From positions 1,736,001-1,800,000 of the forward strand of contig NZ_CP049246.1 of NCBI RefSeq assembly GCF_011046555.1: a DNA stretch of 64,000 nucleotides. The letters are read 5' to 3'. The number at the start of each line of letters is the position of its first letter. The first letter of the stretch is position 1. The notes beneath the pieces were generated by a model, which saw only the letters and a list, made by a program, of their open reading frames with translations, was not told the DNA's origin and made no database searches. This stretch comes from Sphingobacterium lactis (GTDB lineage Bacteria > Bacteroidota > Bacteroidia > Sphingobacteriales > Sphingobacteriaceae). The translations under genes and the position numbers were made by a program. This document shows positions 36,922 to 46,539 of the stretch, one piece after another.

Positions 36922-39900
36922 ATGTATCGATCTTCAAAGAAGTTAAGCAAAGTCGGGATCCTCTTGATCATGGGAATGGCCATGCAGGGGACGGCGACCG
37001 GTTCGGTTCCTTATTATCCGGTGGAGACCCACGTGGTGCAGGAGCAGATCAACGTCCGGATTACCGTCAAGGATCAGGAAACAGGAACGGCCTTAAGTGG
37101 GGTTAACATGTTGGTAGATGGCAAAGCTATCGGGTTTACCAACGACAGTGGGGTTTTCCAAGGAACCGTAACAAAAGGAACGACCATTCGTCTGCGGATG
37201 ATTGGTTATACCCAAACAAGCATTACCGTAGAGCGGGAAACGTATGCCGTAGGTCTGAATTCCCTAGATGAATCCATCGACGAGGTTGTTGTTACAGCCT
37301 TGGGTATCAAGCGTGAGGAAAAGGCCCTGGGTTATGCCACCACGACGGTAAAGGGTGAACAGCTAACTGACGCAATGTCCAGCAACTGGATGGATGCGCT
37401 ATCGGGAAAAGTAGCCGGTCTGAACCTGATGCGGTCCAATGCAGGTCCCGTGGGATCTACCAAAATCATCCTTCGTGGTGAAAGTAACTTGACCGATAAC
37501 AACGAAGCATTGATCGTTGTGGACGGGGTCGTGGTGAACGGCGGTTCGGGAAGGCGATCTTCCCTAGGTTCCGATTCGCCATACGGAACATCATCGGACA
37601 ATATGCCGGTGGATTACGGTTCCGGAATGGATGACATCAACCCGGATGATATCGAAAGCGTAACGGTCCTGAAGGGACCTGGTGCAGCAGCACTTTACGG
37701 TTCCCGTGCGGCTAACGGTGCGGTGATCATCACAACAAAAACAGGAACCAAGAAAGAACGGGGAATCGGTGTTACCATCAATTCCAATACCTCGTTTGAG
37801 AGCATGAACCGCTCCCCGGAACTGCAATATGAATACGGTCAGGGAACAGGCGGTGCTGCACACTATTCCATGGGCAGTTCCATCGATGGTGGAAGCACAA
37901 GCGGAACAAGTTCAGCCTATGGGCCGAAATTCGATGGACAAAATTTCTTCCAGTTGGACCCAACAACGCAAAAGGTAGGCTTGGAAAGAACGCCATGGCG
38001 TGCCTATGATGGCAAACAGGGGGTAAACGGCTTCTTTGATGTGGGCCGTACCTTTACCAATTCCGTTTCCATTGATGGAAATACGGACAAGACCTCTGCA
38101 AGGTTCTCTGCGACGAATGTGCAGAACAAGTGGATCGTGCCCAATACGGGTTACAAACGCAACACATTCTCCCTAGCCGTTAATTCCAAGGTTTCCGAGA
38201 AATTGACCATCAATACCAAGGTCAGCTACAATAACCGTTGGAGTGATAACCTTCCGGGCACGGGCTATGGTAACCAATCCCTGATGTACTGGTACATCTT
38301 CTGGCAACCGAGTGCCAATATTGAATGGTTGCGCGATTATTGGGTAAAGGGAGAAGAACAACGGAAGATTTTCTATCCTTACAGTACCTATCCGGAAAAC
38401 CCATATGCGATCTCGTATGAGTTTATCAATGCCAATAACAGGCATACCTTTACGGGAAATGCACAGGCATCCTACCAGTTTACCAAGGAACTGAGCTTAC
38501 AGGTTCGTGCAGCGATGGACTTCTCCGCGGAGAACAGGAACCAGAACCGCCCTTATGATGCGGGTTCCAAATTGGCAGAAGGAAGTTTCCGGACCCAATC
38601 CATTTTTTCCCGCGAAACGAATGCTGATTTCCTATTGCGCTACGCCAAGAAGCTGAACGATGATTTCGATTTCTCGGCAACAGTGGGTGGTGCAACCTTG
38701 AATAATGAATACCGAAGGGATGATATGACTTCCGATGGATTAACCTATCCGGGAATCTATAACCATGGAAACGCCAAATACGGAATCAAAACGCAACAGC
38801 TAAATGAGCGTTTCCAGACCAACAGCTTCTATGGTCTATTCACGGCAGCTTATAAAGAATTCCTTTTCCTAGATTTTACCGGTCGTATGGACTGGACGTC
38901 TACCTTAGCGGCAGTTAAGGATCCAGATAAGAAATTGAATTTCTTTTACCCATCGGTGAATGCCAGCTTTGTGATTTCGGAGGTTGCAGAAATGCCTTCC
39001 TTCATCAATTTTGCGAAAGTACGTGCATCGGTGGCCGGTACAGGTTCTGGTGTCACGAAACCATACATGACCAACTTCGCTTACCAGAAGCCGCCGAATT
39101 TAGTGGGCGGAGGAAATATCATGAACCCTACGGGATTGGTCAATCCGATGATCCTTCCGTTGAAGACTTCATCGTATGAAGTTGGTATGGATGTGCGCAT
39201 GTTCAGAAAACGCGTGAACTTGGATGTAGCCTTATACAAAGCGAATACGTTCAGCCAGCACTTGAACCGTATTGTGGACGCTTCATCCGGAGTGAGCCGC
39301 TACCTGATCAACCTGGGTGAGGTGCAGAACTCTGGTGTGGAAGTGGCCTTGAACACCGATCAGATCAAAAAGGATAGCGGATTCAACTGGTCTTCCATGT
39401 TGACCTATACCAGCAATAAGAACGAGATCAAGCAGTTGGCGGATAGCTCCATTGTCCTGCAGCAACGTTCCGTTGGTTCCGGGCAAATCGTCGGATTTGT
39501 AGGAGGTAGCTTGGGCGATCTTTACGGATTGGGCTATGAAAGAGCACCGGATGGACAGATCATCTACGATGAATCCACTGGATATGCCAAGATCACCAAG
39601 GAGGTCATCTACCTGGGGAATACCATTCCGAAGGGCAAGATGAGCTTGGGAAATAATTTCAGCTATAAAGGCATCCGCCTGAATGTATTGTTCGATGCCC
39701 AATGGGGTGGGGTTGCTCACTCGCTGACCCATTATAAATTGGCGGAGCAGGGTAAAACTGTGAACACACTTCCAGGTCGCTACAGCGGCTTGATCGGAAA
39801 CGGTGTGATACAGAATGCAGATGGATCTTTCCGCCCGAATGATGTCATCGCCACCAATGTGGATGAATACTACCGCTCACATTACGGTGCTGATAATGCC

Positions 39901-40164
39901 GAAGGAAGCACATTTGCAACCGACTTCCTGAAGTTCCGGGAGGCCCGTCTGGACTATACGTTTAATAGAAACGTGGTTAAACGTCTGGGGATCAATAGAG
40001 CAACCATCGGCGTGTATGGACGTGACCTGTTCATCTGGACGAAATGGCCTGCATTTGACCCTGAATTCGGAACATTGGATGGTTCGGATATCGTTAAGGG
40101 ATTTGAGATTGCGCAGTTCCCATCCACCAGGACATTTGGTTTTAACCTCGTTGTTGGCTTTTAA
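36922..40164 (+). CDS. SusC/RagA family TonB-linked outer-membrane protein
   Basis: A 1080-residue TonB-dependent transporter of the SusC class. After the signal peptide comes a carboxypeptidase-D regulatory-like domain (residues about 43-105: VRITVKDQETGTALSGVNML), then DEVVVTALGIKREEKALGYA, the usual TonB-box/plug entry, the plug domain with LIVVDGVVVNG and ESVTVLKGPGAAALYGSRAANG, and a 22-strand barrel ending in FGFNLVVGF. It forms a pedal-bin complex with the SusD-like lipoprotein encoded 11 bases downstream, to import a glycan or peptide. No glycoside hydrolase or protease is adjacent, so the substrate cannot be named. Confidence 0.95.
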   Translation: MYRSSKKLSKVGILLIMGMAMQGTATGSVPYYPVETHVVQEQINVRITVKDQETGTALSGVNMLVDGKAIGFTNDSGVFQGTVTKGTTIRLRMIGYTQTSITVERETYAVGLNSLDESIDEVVVTALGIKREEKALGYATTTVKGEQLTDAMSSNWMDALSGKVAGLNLMRSNAGPVGSTKIILRGESNLTDNNEALIVVDGVVVNGGSGRRSSLGSDSPYGTSSDNMPVDYGSGMDDINPDDIESVTVLKGPGAAALYGSRAANGAVIITTKTGTKKERGIGVTINSNTSFESMNRSPELQYEYGQGTGGAAHYSMGSSIDGGSTSGTSSAYGPKFDGQNFFQLDPTTQKVGLERTPWRAYDGKQGVNGFFDVGRTFTNSVSIDGNTDKTSARFSATNVQNKWIVPNTGYKRNTFSLAVNSKVSEKLTINTKVSYNNRWSDNLPGTGYGNQSLMYWYIFWQPSANIEWLRDYWVKGEEQRKIFYPYSTYPENPYAISYEFINANNRHTFTGNAQASYQFTKELSLQVRAAMDFSAENRNQNRPYDAGSKLAEGSFRTQSIFSRETNADFLLRYAKKLNDDFDFSATVGGATLNNEYRRDDMTSDGLTYPGIYNHGNAKYGIKTQQLNERFQTNSFYGLFTAAYKEFLFLDFTGRMDWTSTLAAVKDPDKKLNFFYPSVNASFVISEVAEMPSFINFAKVRASVAGTGSGVTKPYMTNFAYQKPPNLVGGGNIMNPTGLVNPMILPLKTSSYEVGMDVRMFRKRVNLDVALYKANTFSQHLNRIVDASSGVSRYLINLGEVQNSGVEVALNTDQIKKDSGFNWSSMLTYTSNKNEIKQLADSSIVLQQRSVGSGQIVGFVGGSLGDLYGLGYERAPDGQIIYDESTGYAKITKEVIYLGNTIPKGKMSLGNNFSYKGIRLNVLFDAQWGGVAHSLTHYKLAEQGKTVNTLPGRYSGLIGNGVIQNADGSFRPNDVIATNVDEYYRSHYGADNAEGSTFATDFLKFREARLDYTFNRNVVKRLGINRATIGVYGRDLFIWTKWPAFDPEFGTLDGSDIVKGFEIAQFPSTRTFGFNLVVGF

Positions 40165-40175
40165 TCGATATTAAT

Positions 40176-41693
40176 ATGAAAATCAAGAATATACTGCTTT
40201 TGCTCTTGGGAATCACATTCCTGACAAGCTGCGATAAAGACTTTGTGGAGATGAACATCAATCCCACAACCCAAGATAAGGCATTGCCCCATATGTTTAT
40301 GAACAATGCGCTGATCAATGCCGTAACCTATAACATGAACCGGAACAGGAACTTCAACAACGAGTTGATGCAGGTGACGGTATCCATTGGCGATGGGGAT
40401 GGCAAGGTGTTCCGTTATGATTTCCGCCGTAGCTGGTCGGATTATACCTGGAACAACCACTACCTGAACATGTCCAACATCAAGGATATTCACAAAACGG
40501 CCTCCGAGGAATTGAACTATAACCGTTCTTACCAAGGCGTATCGCTTATTCTACAGGCTTGGGTCTATTCCATCCTGACGGATACCTATGGTGATATTCC
40601 GTATACCCAATCCACCTTGGGTCGCGATTCGCTATTGTTCGAACCGAAGTTCGATCTACAGAAGGACATCTACGTCGATTTGCTGAATAAATTGGATACA
40701 GCGAATACCCTATTGAAAGCCAATGACCTGATGGAAACGGGAAGTGATCCGATCTATAAAGGTGCACCTGATAAATGGCGTAAATTCGGAAATTCACTGT
40801 ACCTGCGTCTGCTCTTGCGTATCGTTCATAAACCGGAAGTTCAGGAACATGCCTTGGCGAAGATCAAGGAGATCTTGGAAACCAATGCGTCCAATTATCC
40901 GATTATTGCCAGCAATGAAGAGTCAGCGATCTTACGTTGGACCGGAGTAGACGATTTCAAATCACCTTTTATGGCCACACGTGTCCAGGATTTCCGCGCA
41001 TCGGCAATTTCCGAATTCTTCATGGATTTCCTTCGGGATACCAACGATCCGCGCATCAATATTCCGGAATACGGAACCAGTGGAATCAACCGCTGGGGGA
41101 TTGCACCAGTATCGGGCAGTTTCGTCGGGGTGCCGAGTGGTTATGCGGCAGGTACGGAGGATTATTCCAAAATGTCCTACTTCTATTCCGCAGACCAGAA
41201 CAAAGGGGTGAACAGCTTGCAGGTGGAGCCTCTGACGGGTATGATCATGAACTTCTCCGAAGTGGAATTCATCAAGTCCGAGGCGATGTTGAAAGGCTAT
41301 ATCTCGGGCGATCCGAAGACTCCTTTCTACTCGGGTATCGAATCGAATATCAGGTTGTGGATTCCGGAATGGAAGAGCAATGCGAAGGATCACTTGGTGG
41401 CTTCGGATATCGACTGGAATGATGCAGATACGTTCGAACAAAAGATGGAACGCATCCATAAGCAGAAATACCTGGCGCTCTTCCTGGTGGATAACCAGCA
41501 ATGGTTCGAGTACCGCAGAACGGGACACCCTGTATTACCAAAAGGACCAGGTTTGCAGAACAATGGCGAAATGCCGGCACGCATGGCTTACCCAGTGTAT
41601 GTGCAGTCGTCCAACCCAACAAGTTACAAAGAGGCCATAGCCAGACAGGGTGCCGATGAGATCAATACGAAAGTGTGGTGGCAAAAACCTTAA
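40176..41693 (+). CDS. SusD/RagB family nutrient-binding outer-membrane lipoprotein
   Basis: A 505-residue surface lipoprotein; the lipobox is LTSC with Cys at residue 19 followed by DKDF. The body is the TPR-like SusD_2 fold with typical segments VSLILQAWVYSILTDTYGDIPYTQ and IRLWIPEWKSNAKDH-like helices near the end, and KQKYLALFLVDNQQWFEYRRTGHP near the C-terminus. It caps the SusC barrel and binds the substrate. It is cotranscribed with SusC (11-base gap) and a DUF5689-like lipoprotein (18-base gap). Confidence 0.95.
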   Translation: MKIKNILLLLLGITFLTSCDKDFVEMNINPTTQDKALPHMFMNNALINAVTYNMNRNRNFNNELMQVTVSIGDGDGKVFRYDFRRSWSDYTWNNHYLNMSNIKDIHKTASEELNYNRSYQGVSLILQAWVYSILTDTYGDIPYTQSTLGRDSLLFEPKFDLQKDIYVDLLNKLDTANTLLKANDLMETGSDPIYKGAPDKWRKFGNSLYLRLLLRIVHKPEVQEHALAKIKEILETNASNYPIIASNEESAILRWTGVDDFKSPFMATRVQDFRASAISEFFMDFLRDTNDPRINIPEYGTSGINRWGIAPVSGSFVGVPSGYAAGTEDYSKMSYFYSADQNKGVNSLQVEPLTGMIMNFSEVEFIKSEAMLKGYISGDPKTPFYSGIESNIRLWIPEWKSNAKDHLVASDIDWNDADTFEQKMERIHKQKYLALFLVDNQQWFEYRRTGHPVLPKGPGLQNNGEMPARMAYPVYVQSSNPTSYKEAIARQGADEINTKVWWQKP

Positions 41694-41711
41694 TGAAAAG
41701 AAATTATTGAC

Positions 41712-43235
41712 ATGAAAAAGCTCATTACTAAAATCCTAGGGGCAGTAGCAGGAATCAGCCTATTGATCGGCTGTACAGAAGGAAACTACCCAGGCGGACA
41801 GATCAGTCCATACATCGGCATCTACGATGTCCGTACATTATACAAAGGCTCCCCGGTGGACCTGAACCTGGAAAGCCTAGGTGGTTCCGAGAAGATCACA
41901 GCGGTCGTTATATCGGACCATAGCGGGAACAACCTCCCTTCGGACCTATTGATCGTGCAGGACAAGCGTCGCTTGGATTTCCTGCGCGGAATTGCGATTC
42001 CTCTGGGTTCTGCAGCAAAAGACTATGTTCCGGGTGACTCGGTGATCATCAATATCAACGGAGGTGTACTGGACCGTGTGGATGGGATCTTACAGATCAA
42101 GAATATCGGTGCAGACCGCGTCGAAAAGGTAGCCTCCAACAGGGAGGTGATCACAACGGTCACAAACACCAGCAAACTAATCGAAAGACCCAATGATTTT
42201 GAGAGTACGATGGTGGCCATCGTCAAGGGTGGTTTTTCCTACACGCCGAAGCCTGGACAGGTACTTTCTGGTGAACAGCAGATCAACGATGGTTTTGGTT
42301 TGATCACACTCAACACGGATCCAAAATCCAAACTGGCCAATCTGCCGCAATACAAGATGGCGAACTATTATGGAATCGTCTTCACCAAATTGGAAGGCGA
42401 TAGCCTGGTACCATACCACCGTATGCGCATCGAGAAAGATCTGGTTGAGCTGAAATCAGTTTACAAGACGCCGAAAGTAATCATCACTGGTTGGTCCAAT
42501 GACCCGAAGGGTTCGGATGCGAACAACGAATATTTCCAGTTTATTGCAACTGAAGATATCGACTTTTCAAAAACACCGATGTCCGTTGTGACGTCGAATA
42601 ACGCCAATGCATCGACACCGACAGGCGTGCCGGTCAATGGCTGGGCAACGGGGGATATGCGTACCTATAAATTCAACCTGACGTCAGGTTTTGCGAAAAA
42701 GGGAAGCATTTTCTATGTCGGTGGATCCAACAAACTGATCATGAGCACAGGTTCAACCAGCATCAAAGAGGCCAACTGGATCCTGGCGTATGATTATACC
42801 AAAAATGCAGGATTTGACTTTGGAAAAGCAACAAGCAATCTGTTGGCGAATAGTGGTAATGCCTACGGAATCGCGATCTTCGATGGTACCACAGTAACAA
42901 AGGAGTCCATCCCTGAGGATGTAGTCTGGGTAGCTACCGGTGGTAGTCTGACCAACAACACCAACGGATACCGCATTACGAACAATGACTTCTATGACAT
43001 TATCCACCCATTGAATCTTAAGGAACAGCCGTTCTACCGCGCTGGATCAAATACCAATGCCCATACGTACAATACCCCAGCGGATGCGGGCTATTTCAAT
43101 TACATGGGCGGGGAATTTAACCTGACCTTGGGCCGTTGGACCAAAGCGCGTGCGAAATATGCGCCAACATTGACAAAGGAATCTAAATTGGCGGAGATTG
43201 AAGATCCGCTTTACCTGACCAAGTTGGTGGAATAA
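41712..43235 (+). CDS. DUF5689-like lipoprotein of the SusCD operon
   Basis: A 507-residue predicted lipoprotein (LLIGC lipobox, Cys at residue 21). The first half resembles DUF5689, an OB-like domain found in Bacteroidota surface lipoproteins: YIGIYDVRTLYKGSPVDLN, VIININ.GGVLDRVDGILQI. The second half is beta-rich without a recognised catalytic motif. Third position in a susCD operon suggests a surface glycan- or ligand-binding protein that feeds the transporter. It ends at a strong terminator (43264-43300). I cannot name the ligand. Confidence 0.7.
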   Translation: MKKLITKILGAVAGISLLIGCTEGNYPGGQISPYIGIYDVRTLYKGSPVDLNLESLGGSEKITAVVISDHSGNNLPSDLLIVQDKRRLDFLRGIAIPLGSAAKDYVPGDSVIININGGVLDRVDGILQIKNIGADRVEKVASNREVITTVTNTSKLIERPNDFESTMVAIVKGGFSYTPKPGQVLSGEQQINDGFGLITLNTDPKSKLANLPQYKMANYYGIVFTKLEGDSLVPYHRMRIEKDLVELKSVYKTPKVIITGWSNDPKGSDANNEYFQFIATEDIDFSKTPMSVVTSNNANASTPTGVPVNGWATGDMRTYKFNLTSGFAKKGSIFYVGGSNKLIMSTGSTSIKEANWILAYDYTKNAGFDFGKATSNLLANSGNAYGIAIFDGTTVTKESIPEDVVWVATGGSLTNNTNGYRITNNDFYDIIHPLNLKEQPFYRAGSNTNAHTYNTPADAGYFNYMGGEFNLTLGRWTKARAKYAPTLTKESKLAEIEDPLYLTKLVE

Positions 43236-43263
43236 AAAAACTTACAATCAACCTAAAACCAAG

Positions 43264-43300
43264 AAAGGGAGGATGCCGAATACGCATTTTCCCTTTTTTT
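43264..43300 (+). terminator. Rho-independent terminator after the SusCD operon
   Basis: A 13-bp stem with two G-U pairs (43264-43276 with 43284-43296), a seven-base loop and a run of seven T. It ends the three-gene susCD operon. Confidence 0.87.
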
Positions 43301-43325
43301 GTCGACGAAAATCCAGTCCGTCAGT

Positions 43326-43346
43326 ACAAAAGATATAATCTTTTGT
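43326..43346. repeat. Short perfect inverted repeat in the gap before the lipoprotein gene
   Basis: ACAAAAGAT-ATA-ATCTTTTGT, a 9-bp palindrome with a three-base centre. It lies between the convergent SusCD operon and a small lipoprotein gene. It could be a weak terminator for the minus-strand gene or an operator; I see no T tract. Confidence 0.4.
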
Positions 43347-43452
43347 TGGCCAATAGGTTTGGCAACAGACAGGATGGGGAGGCGAATAAAAGAGCGGTAT
43401 TTCCTGAGGTACCATTGAATGATTCATGCTGGTTATCAGCATGATCTCTGTA

Positions 43453-43869
43453 TTATTTAGCTAAATCGAATATTTTATTGTCGATTATATAGCTCGCAAC
43501 TTCATCATTTTCTTGCAGCGTATAACTGCTGGTTCTTACAGGAGATACATCCCATAAATTGGGATTGCTTTGTTCATCATTTTTTCTAAATACCACCTTT
43601 TTCGTATTGTCAAAAATAATTTCAACAGAATCTAGCACGCTAGCAAGTAGAAACTCCTCCTGTTGCTGATTTATCCGAATGGATTCCCCCTTATTTATCT
43701 TATAGCCATAAGAATAACTATTCGCACTACCATTAATGGTAATATATCTTATTAAATCTACGGTATAATTTGTTTTATTGTTATATAAAAACTCGTTAGT
43801 CGTAGGTTTATAAGGCTCTGGCTTGCAGGAGCCTAAAAAAATTAAGAAAAAATATAAGGAATATTTCAT
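43453..43869 (-). CDS. Small hypothetical lipoprotein
   Basis: A 138-residue predicted lipoprotein: signal MKYSLYFFLIFLGSC with the lipobox LGSC (Cys15). The mature chain is Asn/Tyr-rich and beta-prone (FLYNNKTNYTVDLIRYITINGS), a style common in orphan surface lipoproteins of Bacteroidota. Its AT-rich codon use differs from the neighbouring elaA and SusCD genes, which suggests a recent or poorly conserved gene. I recognise no family. It stands alone, 93 bases beyond elaA. Confidence 0.7.
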   Translation of the reverse strand: MKYSLYFFLIFLGSCKPEPYKPTTNEFLYNNKTNYTVDLIRYITINGSANSYSYGYKINKGESIRINQQQEEFLLASVLDSVEIIFDNTKKVVFRKNDEQSNPNLWDVSPVRTSSYTLQENDEVASYIIDNKIFDLAK

Positions 43870-43962
43870 GGCTCATAATTTAGGGAAATTTTAGATACAT
43901 CGTCTATTTGGGTATTTGTTATTCCTGCTGGCTTGTTTTTTAATTCAACCCTAATACTTAGG

Positions 43963-44409
43963 CTAGAAATAGAGCGCCATTTCCTGGTGGGGGATGTTAT
44001 CTTCCAGGTAGACCTCACTTTCCACTATAAAACCCAAATCCGTGTAGAACTTATGGAGGTACTCTTGTGCACTGATCCGGATCGGCATACCGGGGAATTG
44101 CTGTTTTTGGATTGCGATGGCTCTTTCCATCAATTCCTTGCCGTACTTATGGCTGCGGTAATCGGGATGGACGACCACACGACCGATGGAGCTACAGCCG
44201 GGATAGGAGACCTCCGGGGGAAGCAGGCGGGCATAGGCCACACAGGTGTCATCCTGCCAACCGAACAGATGGGTGCTCTGCTGGTCCTTATCATCACATT
44301 CGGGGTAGAGGCAGTCCTGTTCCAGCATGAACACATCGATGCGTACCTGTAGTATTTTGTACAGCTCCAATGCACTCAGCGCAGAAAAGGACTTACTCCG
44401 CCACTCCAT
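43963..44409 (-). CDS. elaA: ElaA-family GNAT N-acetyltransferase
   Basis: A 148-residue acetyltransferase. The ElaA signature ILQVRIDVFMLEQDCLYPECDD with the fixed C-x-Y-P-E pattern, the cofactor loop IGRVVVHPDYRSHKYGKELM and the C-terminal RISAQEYLHKFYTDLGF are all present. The substrate of ElaA is unknown. It lies 10 bases after yqeY on the same strand, suggesting one transcript with yqeY and possibly the SDR gene. Confidence 0.93.
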   Translation of the reverse strand: MEWRSKSFSALSALELYKILQVRIDVFMLEQDCLYPECDDKDQQSTHLFGWQDDTCVAYARLLPPEVSYPGCSSIGRVVVHPDYRSHKYGKELMERAIAIQKQQFPGMPIRISAQEYLHKFYTDLGFIVESEVYLEDNIPHQEMALYF

Positions 44410-44419
44410 GGTATTGCGC

Positions 44420-44869
44420 TTAGCTCAAAAGAGATTTAACGACTTCTGAAATGGTCCGGCCATCGGCCTGTCCAGCAAGCTTCTGGTTGGCTGCACCCAT
44501 TACTTTTCCCATATCCTTAATGGAAGAAGCGCCGGTTTCTGCAATGATCCCACGAACCACGTTTTCGATTTCTTCGCGTTCCAACTGTTTCGGTAGGTAT
44601 TCTTCAATCACCTGCATCTCCTCGATCTCAATCGTATACAGATCCTTGCGGTCCTGTTGTTGGTAGATTTCCGCAGACTCCTTACGTTGTTTCACCAATT
44701 TCTGAAGGACTTTGATCTCGCCGTCCTCAGTTAGTTCCTCTGCGTGTCCCTTTTCGGTATTCGCCAATAAGATGGCCGCTTTGATAGCGCGCAGACCGCG
44801 TAAGCGGATCGTGTCCTTGGCGATCATAGCCGCCTTGATATCTTGGTTGATTTGTGTTTCTAATGACAT
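44420..44869 (-). CDS. yqeY: GatB/YqeY domain protein
   Basis: A 149-residue YqeY protein, the stand-alone form of the GatB C-terminal tRNA-binding domain. The helical chain MSLETQINQDIKAAMIAKDTIRLRGLRAIKAAI and the C-terminal GKVMGAANQKLAGQADGRTI are characteristic. In the transamidosome this domain contacts tRNA; the free protein is of unsettled role, perhaps in tRNA handling. It is seven bases after the SDR gene and ten before elaA. Confidence 0.94.
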   Translation of the reverse strand: MSLETQINQDIKAAMIAKDTIRLRGLRAIKAAILLANTEKGHAEELTEDGEIKVLQKLVKQRKESAEIYQQQDRKDLYTIEIEEMQVIEEYLPKQLEREEIENVVRGIIAETGASSIKDMGKVMGAANQKLAGQADGRTISEVVKSLLS

Positions 44870-44876
44870 ACTGTTT

Positions 44877-45638
44877 TTATTTTCTGATAACGAGGGTACC
44901 GTTGGCTTGTGCGGTAGGCATCACCAACAGGTCGTTGATATTTACATGTTTTGGGCGGGAAAGCACAAAGGATACGATCTCCGCAATATCTTGGCCGGAT
45001 AAAGGCGTCAATCCATGATACACTGCCTTCGCTCGGTCCTTATCTCCATTGAAACGCACTTCAGAGAACTCCGTTTCCACCATGCCCGGGTCAATACTGG
45101 TCACCTTGATGCCCTGTGCCAAGAGGTCGATGCGCATGGCCTTGGTCAATGCGTCAACCGCGTGCTTGGTCGCACAGTAGACATTGCCATTTGGATAAAC
45201 CTCCTTGCCAGCAATGGAGCCCAAGTTGATGATGTGTGGCTGTTCGCTGTTGGCCATCATCGGCACCACGTATTTGGTAACATAGAGTAAACCCTTTACA
45301 TTGGTGTCGATCATGCGGTCCCAGTCCCCAATTTTGCCATCCTGGATAGGATCCAAGCCTTGGCTCAATCCGGCGTTATTGATGAGGATATCGACCTGCT
45401 GCCATGCTGCCGGCAGGTTGCCCAATTGGGATTCCACCTCATCTGCATTGCGGACGTCCAGTTTAAAGGTATGCGTTTCTACTGCGGGGTCGATGGCCAG
45501 GAGCTGTTGAACAAGCGTCTCCAGTCTGTCCAATCGTCTGGCGCAAAGCAGAAACCTATATTTGTGTTCCCTTGCTAATTCCAATGCACAAGCAGCACCG
45601 ATTCCGGAGCTTGCACCTGTAATTAAAACCGTTCTCAT
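44877..45638 (-). CDS. Short-chain dehydrogenase/reductase (YdfG-like)
   Basis: A 253-residue classical SDR. The cofactor motif is TGASSGIGAA (residues 6-15), NNAG marks the stabilising strand, the catalytic Ser lies in LGSIAG and Tyr/Lys in YCATK. The sequence resembles YdfG, an NADP-dependent 3-hydroxy acid (L-allo-threonine, serine) dehydrogenase. It lies 21 bases after ubiE and seven before yqeY, so one minus-strand operon ubiE-SDR-yqeY-elaA is likely. Confidence 0.92.
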   Translation of the reverse strand: MRTVLITGASSGIGAACALELAREHKYRFLLCARRLDRLETLVQQLLAIDPAVETHTFKLDVRNADEVESQLGNLPAAWQQVDILINNAGLSQGLDPIQDGKIGDWDRMIDTNVKGLLYVTKYVVPMMANSEQPHIINLGSIAGKEVYPNGNVYCATKHAVDALTKAMRIDLLAQGIKVTSIDPGMVETEFSEVRFNGDKDRAKAVYHGLTPLSGQDIAEIVSFVLSRPKHVNINDLLVMPTAQANGTLVIRK

Positions 45639-45659
45639 GATCTGATCGTTTATATTGAC

Positions 45660-46397
45660 TTATTTGTCGCATTCATATATGGTGCAGAACCCGAAGGTCT
45701 GCGGGCGGACAGTACATTTCGAGAAACCCACCTGTTTGGTGATCGCTGCAAAACGCTCTCCATCCGGGAATTTCGCCACCGATTCCGGCAGGTATTCGTA
45801 GGCTCTATTGTCCTTAGAAATCAATTTGCCCATTGCCGGGGTAATCTTATGGAAATAGATATTGAACAACTGTTTGATCGGGAAGGCTGTCGGATTGGAC
45901 AGCTCCAGAACAATGGCCTTGCCCCCTGGCTTCAGCACCCGGCGGATATCGCTGAGCCCTTTTTCCAGATTCTCGAAATTCCGAACGCCAAACGCTACGG
46001 TCACTGCATCGAAAGTATCATCCGCAAAAGGAAGATTCTCCGAATCACCAAGGGTAACCTCAAACTGATCCTGCAGGCCTTTCTTGGCAATCTTCTCCTT
46101 CGCAACGTCCAACATCCCCTGGGAGATGTCCACGCCGATGATCTTCTTTGGATTCAGGATCTTGATCGAGTCGATAGCAAAGTCACCCGTGCCGGTAGCA
46201 ACGTCCAGGATGTACTGTGGTTTGAGCGGTGCCAAGGAACGGATTGCCTTCTTGCGCCAGATCGTGTCGATACCCATGGTCATGAAACGGTTCAGCATAT
46301 CGTAGGTCTTCGAGATGTTGTTGAACATATCGGCAACCTGCTCCTTTTTACCGTCCTGTTGATTGTAGGGTTTTACTGTAGATGAATCGTTTGACAT
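45660..46397 (-). CDS. ubiE: Demethylmenaquinone methyltransferase
   Basis: A 245-residue SAM-dependent methyltransferase (also called menG) for the last step of menaquinone synthesis. Motifs are VADMFNNISKTYDMLNRFMT at the start, ILDVATGTGDFAI for SAM binding and VTVAFGVRNFENLEKGLSDI, followed by the RVLKPGGKAIVLE post motif. I use ATG 46397 (MSNDSS); the longer frame has no conserved residues. A -7-like box (TATCTTTG on the minus strand, 46402-46409) lies five bases before this ATG, which would give an almost leaderless mRNA. It heads the operon with an SDR gene, yqeY and elaA. Confidence 0.95.
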   Translation of the reverse strand: MSNDSSTVKPYNQQDGKKEQVADMFNNISKTYDMLNRFMTMGIDTIWRKKAIRSLAPLKPQYILDVATGTGDFAIDSIKILNPKKIIGVDISQGMLDVAKEKIAKKGLQDQFEVTLGDSENLPFADDTFDAVTVAFGVRNFENLEKGLSDIRRVLKPGGKAIVLELSNPTAFPIKQLFNIYFHKITPAMGKLISKDNRAYEYLPESVAKFPDGERFAAITKQVGFSKCTVRPQTFGFCTIYECDK

Positions 46398-46401
46398 GCT
46401 A

Positions 46402-46409
46402 CAAAGATA
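46402..46409 (-). promoter_or_regulatory. -7 box candidate for the ubiE operon
   Basis: CAAAGATA on plus, read TATCTTTG on minus, matches TAnnTTTG and sits five bases before the ubiE ATG. A TTTG further upstream has a spacer of only 14 bases, so the -33 part is doubtful. Confidence 0.4.
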
Positions 46410-46539
46410 CAATAAAGTCGGCACAAAAAACCGTCTTTCCAAGGTCAGTTTTAAACAGAAAGAATACCTCAAAGGCCTTAACTCATTGACTATGAATTTG
46501 AAGAGCGGAATGGCTAAAAATTACCCTGGGGAAATTGCA

